A DNA stretch of 52,733 nt from NCBI GenBank assembly GCA_964475955.1, contig CAYYZY010000030.1, positions 1 to 52,733 on the forward strand, given 5' to 3'. Of the stretch, positions 16,778-25,659 are shown piece by piece. The notes beneath the pieces were generated by a model that searched no databases, was not told the origin of the DNA, and was given only the letters and a program-made list of their open reading frames with translations. The position numbers were made by a program, and so were the translations under genes. Numbering within the stretch: position 1 is the stretch's first letter; every line of letters starts with the position of its first letter. The stretch is from DATKZH01 sp964475955. Its GTDB lineage: Bacteria > Planctomycetota > Planctomycetia > Pirellulales > Thermoguttaceae.

Positions 16778-18088
16778 TCAAAGGTAGGTCGTGATCCCCG
16801 GCACCGGCAGGGGGTAATTGCCGGTGGCGTCGGGCACGGTGGGCGGGTCCATGTCGAGGGTGACGTCGGCCACCTTCGGCTCGAACGCGAAGTCGGCCTC
16901 CATCATCTCCTCCCACCGGACCGGCTTGCCCATGTAACAGGCGATCTGGCCCATGATCGCCATGTAGGTGCTGTCGATCATGGTGTCGCCGTTGTTGACG
17001 GGCCGGCCGGCGCGGATCGAGCCGATGAGGATCTTCTGCTCCTCGGCGTGGGGGTTGTTTTTGGGGCCTTCGTAGCGCCAGTTCGTCTCGCCCTCGATGC
17101 GACAGGCCGTCCAGTGGCAGGTGCCCTTGGTGCCCATGAGGACGTCGTCCCAGTTCGCGTAGCAGTTGGCGCGGGTCTGGCACACGGCGTAGATGCGGGG
17201 CCCGCCGGCCAGTTCGTAGACGACCGTGTGGTGGTCGAACATGTCGCCGAACACCTCGCCGAAGGAGGTCGACCGGCCGCCCAGGCCGAAACACCAGGTC
17301 GGGTTCTCTTCGTGGAGGACCCAGCGCATGCGGTCGAGGTTGTGTACGAGCGACTGGCCCACGTCGTCGCCGGAAAGCCAGCGGAAGTGGTACCAATTGG
17401 AGAACTGGTACTCCGTCTCGGAGAGCTTCGGATCGCGGGGGATGACCCGGTAGGGCGGCCGGAGGAACATCGACTGGATGGCGACCACGTCGCCGATCGC
17501 GCCGTCGTGGATCCGCTTCGTCTGTTCCTGGTAGGCCAGCGAGTAGCGGCTCTCGTGCCCGGAGACGATCGAGAGGTCCTTCTCCTTGGCCATCGCGCAC
17601 ACCCGCTTCAGGCGGAGGCAGCCGGCCGGGTCGATGGCGTGAGGCTTTTCGATGAAGACGTGCTTACCGGCCTTGATCGCCTCCTCGGCGTAGAAGGAAT
17701 GGAACTTCGAGGCGCAGGCGATGAGCACGGCGTCGGCCGCTTCGATCACGCCCTTGTAGCCGTCGAGGCCGAACACGCACGTATCGGGCGTGGCGACGAA
17801 CTGGTCGGCGTACTTGGTTTGGAAGAACTTGCGTTTGGCCTCCATGCGGTTTTCGAAGACGTCGGTCATGGCGGCGAGCTTGACGTCCTTGCCCTGGTCG
17901 AGGGCGCTGCCGGCTGCGCCCGAGCAACGTCCGCCGCAGCCGATCATGCCGACGCGTATCTCCTCCTTGCCCGCGGCGTGCGCCGCGCGCCCCAGCGAGA
18001 GCCCGGCGATGGTGGCCGCGCTGGCTGCACCGGTGGTCTTGAGGAAGTCGCGCCGCGAGGCCCTTGGCTGGGTTTTCGGTTCCGGCAT
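16778..18088 (-). CDS. Gfo/Idh/MocA-family oxidoreductase, Tat-exported
   Basis: A 436-residue secreted oxidoreductase. The Tat signal is ASRRDFLKTTGAASAATIAG (twin Arg at about 12-13). The Rossmann fold starts IRVGMIGCGGRCSGAAGSAL; ADAVLIACASKFHS and KAGKHVFIEKPHAIDPAGC carry the EKP signature. The C-terminal domain includes QSLVHNLDRMRWVLHEENPT and FDHHTVVYELAGGPRIYA. Planctomycetes carry many exported members, thought to act on sugars in the periplasm with bound NAD(P), but the substrate here is unknown. AGGAG precedes ATG 18088. It is divergent from the ceramidase-like gene. Confidence 0.93.
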   Translation of the reverse strand: MPEPKTQPRASRRDFLKTTGAASAATIAGLSLGRAAHAAGKEEIRVGMIGCGGRCSGAAGSALDQGKDVKLAAMTDVFENRMEAKRKFFQTKYADQFVATPDTCVFGLDGYKGVIEAADAVLIACASKFHSFYAEEAIKAGKHVFIEKPHAIDPAGCLRLKRVCAMAKEKDLSIVSGHESRYSLAYQEQTKRIHDGAIGDVVAIQSMFLRPPYRVIPRDPKLSETEYQFSNWYHFRWLSGDDVGQSLVHNLDRMRWVLHEENPTWCFGLGGRSTSFGEVFGDMFDHHTVVYELAGGPRIYAVCQTRANCYANWDDVLMGTKGTCHWTACRIEGETNWRYEGPKNNPHAEEQKILIGSIRAGRPVNNGDTMIDSTYMAIMGQIACYMGKPVRWEEMMEADFAFEPKVADVTLDMDPPTVPDATGNYPLPVPGITTYL

Positions 18089-18272
18089 GGATGGCTCCTT
18101 TCGGGATGTTCCGGGAATGCACGCGGAGGCTGACGGTCATCATAGCCTCGGCCCGTCGCGGCCGGAACCGTCTCGAAGCGGAACTGGACTTCGGCGGCGC
18201 GGCACGGGAGAATGGTGATCGACGATTTCGCACTTTCCGATGCGTCGAATTGCCATGCAGGGAGAAGCCGCG

Positions 18273-19640
18273 ATGAACCGGGCAGGAACGAGAGCCTTCT
18301 GGCTTGCGATTGCCGTGACGTGCTGGACGACGGGCCCGGCGGCCGGCCTCGTCGCCCCGCTGCGCGTGGCCGCGTTCCAGTGCGACGTAACGCCCCCCTT
18401 GGGCCAGCCGATCTACTCCGGCTACCAGCCGCTGGCCGAGATCGAGCATCCGCTCCTGGCCAAGGGCGTGGTGCTCGAAGACGGGCCGCGCCGCTACGTC
18501 CTCTGCGCCGTGGACTGGTGCGAGCTGTGCAATTCCACGCACCTCCTGTTCCGCCGCAAGATGGCCGAGGCGGCCGGCACCGACGCTTCGTGCGTCGCCG
18601 TGCACACGGTCCATCAGCACACGGCCCCCATGGGCGACGGCGACGCCTTCCGGCTGCTCGACGAAATCGAGAGCCCGCCGCCGCACCTCGATCCCCGGTT
18701 CTTCGACCGGGCCGCCGAACGGGTCGGCGCAGCGGTCAAGCAGGCGCTCGACCGGCTCGAGCCCTTCGATTCGGTGGGCACCGGAGAGGCGCGCGTGCGC
18801 GGCGTCGGGGCCACGCGCCGCGTGCCGACCGCCGCCGGCGGCATCCGCGTGCGCTGGAGCTCGTGTCGCGATCCCGACCTGCGAGCGGAACCGGAAGGGT
18901 ACATCGACCCCTACCTGAAGACGATCACCTTCGCCCAGCGCAACAAGTCGCTGGTACGATTGCACTATTATGCCACCCACCCGCAGAGCTTCTACGGCGA
19001 CCCCCGCGCCAGCTACGATTTCCCCGGCATCGCGCGGGACTCGCTTCAGGACACCGAAGGCGCGTTCCAGATCTACTTCACCGGGTGTGGGGGCGACGTG
19101 ACCGCCGGCAAGTACAACGACGGGTCGCCGGAAGCCCGCGACGCGCTGGCCGCCGCGCTCGTTGCGGGCATGGAAGCCTCGGTCGCGGCGACGCGCTACG
19201 CGCCGGTCGACCGGATCGGCTGGCGCACCACGCAGATCGTGCTCCCGCTGCGCGACGATCCCGGCTACACGGCGGCCGACAGCCGCGCCGCGATGCTCAA
19301 TCCAGAGCTGGCGGCCTCGGCCCGGATCTACGGCGGCGCCATGCGGATCGCCTTCGCCCGGCGGATCGACCAACCGATCGAGTTGAGCGCCCTCTCGTTG
19401 GGGCCGGTAACGATTCTCCATCTGCCGGGCGAGTCGATGGTCGAGTTCCAGTTGTACGCCCAGCGGTCGGCGCCGGACCGGTTCGTGGCGGTGGCCGCGT
19501 ACGGCGACTGCGGGCCGGCGTATATCTGCACGGAGAAGGCGTTCGAGGAAGGCGGCTACGAGCCGACCGACTCGCTGGTGGCCCCGCAATCGGAGCGCGT
19601 GCTCAAGGCGGCGATTCGGCGACTTCTCCGCGTCGAGTGA
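18273..19640 (+). CDS. Secreted neutral/alkaline ceramidase-like protein
   Basis: A 455-residue protein with an N-terminal signal (MNRAGTRAFWLAIAVTCW, cleavage near GPAAG). It resembles the N-terminal domain of neutral/alkaline non-lysosomal ceramidase: FQCDVTPPLGQPIYSGY, HPLLAKGVVLEDG, VAVHTVHQHTAPMGDGDA (metal histidines), LHYYATHPQSFYGDPRASYD, FTGCGGDVTAGKYN and GDCGPAYICTEKAFEEGGYE. Such proteins are frequent in planctomycetes and their true substrate is unknown; amide hydrolysis is inferred. ATG 18273 is chosen because GGGAGAA lies about 7 nt upstream and a signal peptide follows; a longer reading from 18240 is possible. Confidence 0.85.
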   Translation: MNRAGTRAFWLAIAVTCWTTGPAAGLVAPLRVAAFQCDVTPPLGQPIYSGYQPLAEIEHPLLAKGVVLEDGPRRYVLCAVDWCELCNSTHLLFRRKMAEAAGTDASCVAVHTVHQHTAPMGDGDAFRLLDEIESPPPHLDPRFFDRAAERVGAAVKQALDRLEPFDSVGTGEARVRGVGATRRVPTAAGGIRVRWSSCRDPDLRAEPEGYIDPYLKTITFAQRNKSLVRLHYYATHPQSFYGDPRASYDFPGIARDSLQDTEGAFQIYFTGCGGDVTAGKYNDGSPEARDALAAALVAGMEASVAATRYAPVDRIGWRTTQIVLPLRDDPGYTAADSRAAMLNPELAASARIYGGAMRIAFARRIDQPIELSALSLGPVTILHLPGESMVEFQLYAQRSAPDRFVAVAAYGDCGPAYICTEKAFEEGGYEPTDSLVAPQSERVLKAAIRRLLRVE

Positions 19641-19917
19641 GTCGGCCGAGGGGCCGGAAACCCGTCGACGCCAAGTGTCCTGCGGGCTGATCCGTAGATT
19701 TCCGCGGCGTGGGCTCGGCTTCTCATCGCGGTCGATGTCCGGGCCGTGTCCAGGAGGTCTGCGCTCTCGGCGGGAGCTGCGCTGGTCTTCGATCGGCACA
19801 CCCGGAAACCCAGTAGCTGCCGAGCGATGCGGCGGTTCCCGTCGCGTTGGCGCTTCGGCCTCGGCGCGCCCCAGGCCACAAACGCAGGCGCCTGCCTAAT
19901 ATTTTCGCCAGAGGGAC
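19641..19917. other. Gene-free stretch upstream of perR
   Basis: About 280 bp between the ceramidase-like stop and the perR promoter. I see no coding signal, hairpin or RNA here; base composition shifts to A+T-rich only near 19.90 kb, where the promoter begins. Confidence 0.5.
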
Positions 19918-19958
19918 TTGACGAAAAATCGTTGATAGTAATGATAACTAGCAACGAT
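19918..19958 (+). promoter_or_regulatory. perR promoter with 31-bp palindromic operator
   Basis: TTGACG (19918-19923) is a good -35. The expected -10 region is covered by an imperfect palindrome (19928-19958): ATCGTTG at the left arm, CAACGAT at the right, and matching internal TAGT/ACTA and AT/AT steps, 26 of the 30 non-central positions symmetric. Placement over the core promoter implies repression, most simply autoregulation by the Fur/PerR-family protein encoded 12 nt downstream. The motif only loosely resembles the Bacillus Per box. Confidence 0.7.
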
Positions 19959-19969
19959 TGAGGTTGGAG

Positions 19970-20425
19970 ATGAGCGAGACGAAATTCCAACGCAACACGC
20001 CGCAACGGAGGATGATCCTGGAGGAGCTCCACAGGACTACTTGGCACCCCTCTGCGGTGGAGCTTTACGAACGGGTGCGGCGCCGACTCCCCAAAATCAG
20101 CCTGGGAACCGTGTACCGCAACCTCGAATTGCTTGCCGCGATGGGGAAAATTCAGAAACTCGATCTCGCCGGTGGGGAAGCGCGTTTCGACGCGAACTCG
20201 GATCCCCACGGCCACCTGCGGTGCGTGCGATGCGGGCGCGTCGACGACGTCGACGGCCCGCTGCCGACCGCCTGGATCGACCGGACCGGCGAGGCCGCCG
20301 GTTACGAGGTCCTCGGGCACCGACTCGAGGTGGTCGGACTTTGTCCGGCGTGTCAGGACTGCTCGGAAGCCGGAGAAGACGCGCCGAGCGCCGAGCGATC
20401 CTGCCCGTCGAGATCGGCGTCGTGA
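19970..20425 (+). CDS. Fur-family transcriptional regulator, probably PerR-type
   Basis: A 151-residue Fur-family repressor. The winged helix spans RNTPQRRMILEELHRTTWHP and LPKISLGTVYRNLELLAAMG; the dimer/metal domain has RFDANSDPHGHLRCVRCGRV and ends LCPACQDCSE. CVRC/CPAC form the structural zinc site and the HxH-type ligands PHGHL the sensing site. PerR-like rather than Fur because the next genes are ferritin and peroxiredoxin. Start ATG 19970 has GAGG 6 nt upstream; a TTG at 19958 is less likely. The operator overlaps its own promoter. Sensing of peroxide versus iron cannot be decided from sequence alone. Confidence 0.9.
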   Translation: MSETKFQRNTPQRRMILEELHRTTWHPSAVELYERVRRRLPKISLGTVYRNLELLAAMGKIQKLDLAGGEARFDANSDPHGHLRCVRCGRVDDVDGPLPTAWIDRTGEAAGYEVLGHRLEVVGLCPACQDCSEAGEDAPSAERSCPSRSAS

Positions 20426-20473
20426 CCAACCAGTGACCCCATTTTCATACAGCGTCGCAGAGGAGTTGCTCGC

Positions 20474-20992
20474 ATGTTGAAGCCCAAAATGGAAGAGGCC
20501 TTGAATCGTCAGATCAACGCCGAGTTGCACTCGTCGTATCTGTACCTCTCGATGGCCGCCTACTTTGAATCGCAGACGCTCCCGGGCATGGCCAACTGGA
20601 TGCGCATCCAGGCCCAGGAGGAGGAAGTCCACGCGATGAAGCTCTTCGACTTCATCCACGAGCGGGACGGCCGCGTGCTGTTGACCGAGATCGAAGGGCC
20701 CGAAACGGAGTGGGAATCGCCGCTCGACGCGTTCCGGGCCGCCTTCGCCCACGAGTGCAAGATCTCGGGCCTGATCAACGACCTGGTGGATCTCTCGATC
20801 AAGGAAAGCGACCACGCAACCAACGCGTTTCTCCAGTGGTTCGTCAGCGAGCAGGTCGAGGAGGAGGCCAACGCCAAGGCGATCGTCGACAAGCTCAAGC
20901 TGGCCGGCGGCAACAGCGTGGCCCTCTTGATGATCGACGGCGAGCTCGGCCAGCGCACCGCGGCCCCCGCCGACGGAGAGTCGGGCACGTGA
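20474..20992 (+). CDS. ftnA: Ferritin (bacterial non-heme, FtnA type)
   Basis: Iron-storage 24-mer that oxidises Fe(II) at a ferroxidase centre. The 172-residue protein has all FtnA metal ligands at the E. coli positions: Glu17, Glu50, His53, Glu94, Gln127 and Glu130. Helix A reads ALNRQINAELHSSYLYLSMA, helix B MANWMRIQAQEEEVHAMKLF, helix D AFLQWFVSEQVEEEANAKAI. No heme-binding Met of bacterioferritin is evident. AGAGGAG lies 9 nt before the ATG. It follows perR by 48 bp and is probably co-transcribed, linking iron sequestration with peroxide defence. Confidence 0.95.
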   Translation: MLKPKMEEALNRQINAELHSSYLYLSMAAYFESQTLPGMANWMRIQAQEEEVHAMKLFDFIHERDGRVLLTEIEGPETEWESPLDAFRAAFAHECKISGLINDLVDLSIKESDHATNAFLQWFVSEQVEEEANAKAIVDKLKLAGGNSVALLMIDGELGQRTAAPADGESGT

Positions 20993-21170
20993 CCGCCCTC
21001 CCCCGGAAAACCAAGGAGTGCGGTACGACCGCAACGTGCCCGGCACGTGGGAAACGTGACCCACGTTGAACCTTCGGTGGATTCTTCTTGGACCGCCCTA
21101 CCCCCCCAACGACGACGTTGCCAGGACCGGCGTCTTGGCCAGTGACCCCCATACCCAAAGGAACCGAACG

Positions 21171-21758
21171 ATGTGTAACCTGGTGACCAAGCAGGCCCCC
21201 GATTTCAAGGCCCAGGCCGTGATGCCCGACAACTCGTTCGCCGAGCTCGAGCTTTCGTCGTACCGCGGCAAGTACGTCGTCCTCTTCTTCTACCCCCTGG
21301 ATTTCACGTTCGTCTGCCCCTCGGAGATCATCGCCTTCGACAAGGCGCTTTCCAAGTTCGAGGCGAAGAACGTGCAGGTGATCGGCGCGTCGGTCGACTC
21401 GCACTTCACTCACCTTGCGTGGAAGAACACCACGCGGGATCATGGAGGCATCGGGCAGGTCGGGTACCCGCTGGTGGCCGACCTGAGTAAGAGCATCTCG
21501 CGCGACTACGGGGTCCTGACCGATGAGGGGGTCGCCCTGCGCGGCCTCTTCCTGATCGACAAGGAGGGGGTGGTGCGCCACGCTTTGGTCAACGACCTGC
21601 CGCTGGGCAGGAGTGTCGAGGAGGCTTTGCGGGTGGTCGACGCCCTGCAATTCACCGAGAAGCACGGCGAGGTCTGCCCGGCCAACTGGCACCAAGGCGA
21701 GGAAGGCATGAAGCCGACGAGCGAAGGCGTGGCCGAGTATCTGTCGAAACACTCGTAG
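21171..21758 (+). CDS. 2-Cys peroxiredoxin (AhpC/Prx1 type)
   Basis: A 195-residue thiol peroxidase that reduces H2O2 and organic peroxides. Peroxidatic Cys49 is in FYPLDFTFVCPSEIIAFDKA and resolving Cys169 in GEVCPANWHQGEEG; the C-terminal YLSKHS resembles the YF-type tail. ASVDSHFTHLAWKN and GVALRGLFLIDKEGVVRH are typical. The recycling reductant (AhpF, AhpD or thioredoxin) is not in the window. ATG 21171 has AAAGGAA about 7 nt upstream. It lies 178 bp after ferritin, in a gap carrying a short ACGTG-rich inverted repeat, so it may have its own promoter while belonging to the same PerR-type regulon. Confidence 0.95.
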   Translation: MCNLVTKQAPDFKAQAVMPDNSFAELELSSYRGKYVVLFFYPLDFTFVCPSEIIAFDKALSKFEAKNVQVIGASVDSHFTHLAWKNTTRDHGGIGQVGYPLVADLSKSISRDYGVLTDEGVALRGLFLIDKEGVVRHALVNDLPLGRSVEEALRVVDALQFTEKHGEVCPANWHQGEEGMKPTSEGVAEYLSKHS

Positions 21759-22004
21759 AGCGCGTTCGGCGGTTCGCCCAAAGAAGCAGGGAGTGTGCCT
21801 GCCACGGAAGACGGGAGTTGGTTCTTCAGACGCCCCGAGCGTGACGGTTTCGGCGCCTCTCTCCTTGGGGGTATTGGAACATCGGTCCAGGCGGGCCTCG
21901 TGGCGCCGAGCTGGTCCGGACGGGTGATGCCCAACCCTCCGACGCCGTTTTGCCCCTGTCGTTTTGGGGCTTTCATTTCATTATCGTAGGTATATGGCCG
22001 GATT
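21759..22004. other. Leader of the transhydrogenase operon
   Basis: About 245 bp with no gene. Near its start AGCAGGGAGTGTGCCTGCCA (21786-21805) is a degenerate single arm related to the 29.59 kb hairpin. The end is A+T-richer (TTTCATTTCATTATCGTAGG, then TATATGG) and probably contains the promoter, but no -35/-10 pair is convincing. Confidence 0.4.
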
Positions 22005-23297
22005 ATGCTTGTTGCAGTAGCTCGGGAGAGTTTCCCCGGAGAGGGTCGCGTCGCCTTGATTCCCGCGTCGCTGAGGCCGCTTGCCAAGGCGGGGATCGAG
22101 GTGATCCTGGAAAGTGGGGCGGGCCAACAGGCCGGCTTCCCGGATCAGCAGTATGCCGAGGGCGGGGCGAGAGTCGTCGCCAGCCGCGACGAGCTTTTTG
22201 CGGCCGACCTCGTGGTCCAGGTCCGCGCCGCCGGCGCCAACCCGGAGGCCGGCCGCGCCGACCTCGACCGCTTCCGCCAGGGCCAAACGGTGATCGGCTG
22301 CTGCGACCCGCTTTCCGCACCCGAGTCGGCCCGGGAGCTGGCCGAGCGGGGCGTCACCCTGTTCGCCCTGGAATTGCTGCCCCGGATCACCAGGGCGCAG
22401 AGCATGGACGTGTTGTCGTCGATGGCCACGGTGGCCGGCTACCGGGCCGTGTTGCTGGCGGCGGCGCGGCTGCCGAAGGTGTTTCCCATGATGATGACCG
22501 CGGCGGGCACGCTCAAGCCGGCACGCGTGTTCGTGATGGGCGCCGGGGTGGCCGGTTTGCAGGCGATTGCCACCGCGCGGCGGCTCGGGGCGGTCGTCTC
22601 GGCGAACGACGTCCGGCCCGCGGTCAAGGAGCAGGTCGAGAGCCTCGGGGCCAAGTTCGTCCAACTGGAGCTCGACACGCAGGCCGCCGAAGACAAAGGC
22701 GGGTACGCGAAGCAGATGGACGAGGAATTCCTGCGCAAGCAGCGTGAGCTGATCGCCCGGGTGGTTGCTGAAAGCGACGTGGTGATCACCACCGCCGCGG
22801 TGCCGGGGAAGAAGTCGCCCACGCTCGTCACGGCCGAAATGGTGGCGGCGATGGCCCCCGGCTCGGTGATCGTCGACCTGGCCGCGGAGCGGGGCGGCAA
22901 TTGCGAGCTGACGCGCAAGGCGGAGACGGTGGAGTCCGACGGCGTGTCGATCCTCGGGCCGACGAACCTGGCGTCGGAGGTGCCGCACCACGCCAGCCAG
23001 ATGTTCGCCAAGAACGTCAGCACCTTCCTGCTGCACCTGGTCGGGGACGGACGCCTCAAGATCGATCTCGACGACGAAATCACGCGCGAAACGCTCGTCG
23101 CCCGGGACGGCCGCGTGGTTCAGCCCCGAATCTGTGAGTTGCTGGGGATCGAGCCGCCGGCGCCGCAGCCGGCCGAGGAGTCGTCGGAAGGCCTGGAAGA
23201 GGCGGAGCCGTCGAACGAGACCGGTTCGGCAACGTCGGAAGAAGCGAAGAGCGATAAGTACGTGGCGGGCGACGACGAGTACCCGCTGGCCGAATGA
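22005..23297 (+). CDS. pntAA: NAD(P) transhydrogenase subunit alpha part 1 (NAD(H)-binding)
   Basis: Domain I of the proton-translocating transhydrogenase, binding NAD(H) at the cytoplasmic face. The 430-residue protein starts MLVAVARESFPGEGRVALIP. Motifs: RITRAQSMDVLSSMATVAGY, the Rossmann GAGVAGLQAIATARRLGAVV, VITTAAVPGKKSPTLVTAEM, GSVIVDLAAERGGNCELT and LASEVPHHASQMFAKNVS. The last 50 residues are an acidic, low-complexity tail (AEESSEGLEEAEPSNETGSA and more) that replaces the usual linker to the membrane part. The stop overlaps an ATG of the next frame (ATGA). No ribosome site is evident before ATG 22005; a leaderless transcript is possible. Confidence 0.95.
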   Translation: MLVAVARESFPGEGRVALIPASLRPLAKAGIEVILESGAGQQAGFPDQQYAEGGARVVASRDELFAADLVVQVRAAGANPEAGRADLDRFRQGQTVIGCCDPLSAPESARELAERGVTLFALELLPRITRAQSMDVLSSMATVAGYRAVLLAAARLPKVFPMMMTAAGTLKPARVFVMGAGVAGLQAIATARRLGAVVSANDVRPAVKEQVESLGAKFVQLELDTQAAEDKGGYAKQMDEEFLRKQRELIARVVAESDVVITTAAVPGKKSPTLVTAEMVAAMAPGSVIVDLAAERGGNCELTRKAETVESDGVSILGPTNLASEVPHHASQMFAKNVSTFLLHLVGDGRLKIDLDDEITRETLVARDGRVVQPRICELLGIEPPAPQPAEESSEGLEEAEPSNETGSATSEEAKSDKYVAGDDEYPLAE

Positions 23298-23308
23298 GGA
23301 AAGCTGTC

Positions 23309-23665
23309 ATGCTTACGGACTTGATGTTGCTGGCCGCCGAGGCGCCCGTGGCGCCCTTGCCTGAGGAGGCGACGGCGCACGTGGGCCTGCCGTTGATGGC
23401 GGCGATCACGATCTTCGTGCTCGCGATGTTCGTCGGGTTTGAAGTGATTACGAAGATCCCGCCGACGCTGCACACGCCCCTCATGTCGGGCTCGAACGCG
23501 ATCTCGGGAATCACGCTGGTCGGGGCGATCCTCGCCGCCGGGGCGGGGCACGGCGTGCTGGCCTCGCTGTTCGGCTTCCTGGCCGTGATTCTGGCCACCG
23601 TCAACGTGGTGGGCGGATTCCTGGTGACCAACCGCATGCTCGAGATGTTCCGCAGGAAGGACTAA
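23309..23665 (+). CDS. pntAB: NAD(P) transhydrogenase subunit alpha part 2 (membrane)
   Basis: A 118-residue membrane subunit with three to four helices: LPLMAAITIFVLAMFVGFEV, HTPLMSGSNAISGITLVGAI and FGFLAVILATVNVVGGFLVT. The string PPTLHTPLMSGSNAISGI is diagnostic of domain II of PntA, part of the proton channel. The split of alpha into two chains is the three-subunit architecture known from Rhodospirillum and others. ATG 23309 is preferred (GAGGAAA 6 nt before); the overlapping ATG at 23294 would add five residues. PntB begins immediately after the stop. Confidence 0.94.
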   Translation: MLTDLMLLAAEAPVAPLPEEATAHVGLPLMAAITIFVLAMFVGFEVITKIPPTLHTPLMSGSNAISGITLVGAILAAGAGHGVLASLFGFLAVILATVNVVGGFLVTNRMLEMFRRKD

Positions 23666-25132
<1,467 letters not shown>

Positions 25133-25196
25133 GACGGATTCGATCTTTCTTGTTGAGAGTATCTGACCGTGATGATGCGCCTGGTGCGCGCATGTC

Positions 25197-25253
25197 GTGG
25201 GGCACGTTTCCAACGTGCCATTGGGTTGTGGGCACGTTGGAAACGTGCCCCAC
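25197..25253. repeat. Perfect 23-bp inverted repeat (GTGGGGCACGTTTCC arms)
   Basis: The left arm (25197-25219, starting GTGGGGCACGTTTCC) and right arm (25231-25253, ending GGAAACGTGCCCCAC) are exact complements around an 11-nt loop. Each arm is itself nearly palindromic. It lies 64 bp after pntB and may stop its transcript, although no T-run follows. A related shorter ACGTGCC/GGCACGT piece is found near 21.04 kb. Confidence 0.8.
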
Positions 25254-25260
25254 ATTCGGA

Positions 25261-25329
25261 TGGGTCGAGGTACACGAGACCCACGCGGCCGAACCGGGAG
25301 ACGCGTGGGTCTCGTACGTCGACCCACGC
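25261..25329. repeat. Inverted repeat of the GCGTGGGTCTCGTAC family
   Basis: Left arm 25261-25286 (TGGGTCGAGGTACACGAGAC then CCACGC) and right arm 25303-25329 (GCGTGGGTCTCGTACGTCGA then CCCACGC) pair except for a 2-nt insertion and one mismatch. A single right-type arm recurs at 47228-47250. The whole 25.13-25.66 kb gap holds these two hairpins and no visible gene. Confidence 0.75.
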
Positions 25330-25659
25330 TACGGCCGTGGGGTGAGCCGCGGTCTTGGGGAAACATGAGTCGCCTGGAAGTGTTCCCAAGCGCGGAGAGA
25401 CCTAGAATGGAAGGCGGGTTCCGAACTGCGTTTCCTTCGACGGGGCCGGGGAGCGCGTTCGGCGCGCCGTCGACGTTCGCGGCACATCGCTGAAGCGGCA
25501 AGGGAAGCCGCTCACCGGGAGAGGGTTCTGCGTGGAGGGTGCGCGCAGGACCAGTTGTCCGGCTTCGCCGAGGGCGCAGCCGGCCCACGATACGAGGGTC
25601 CCGACGGATCGGTCGTGCCCGCGCAGTCGAGGGGAGAGAGCGAGGAGGTTTGCGAATCC

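Noticed and set aside
17664..19799. Open frame of over 700 codons on the minus strand through the ceramidase-like gene and into the Gfo/Idh gene
   Set aside because: Both real genes are identified in other frames; this translation has no recognisable content.
20996..21103. Minus-strand GGGNAGGG sites near ferritin as evidence against strand bias
   Set aside because: They are counted in the tally (3 minus-strand sites); they reduce but do not remove the bias.
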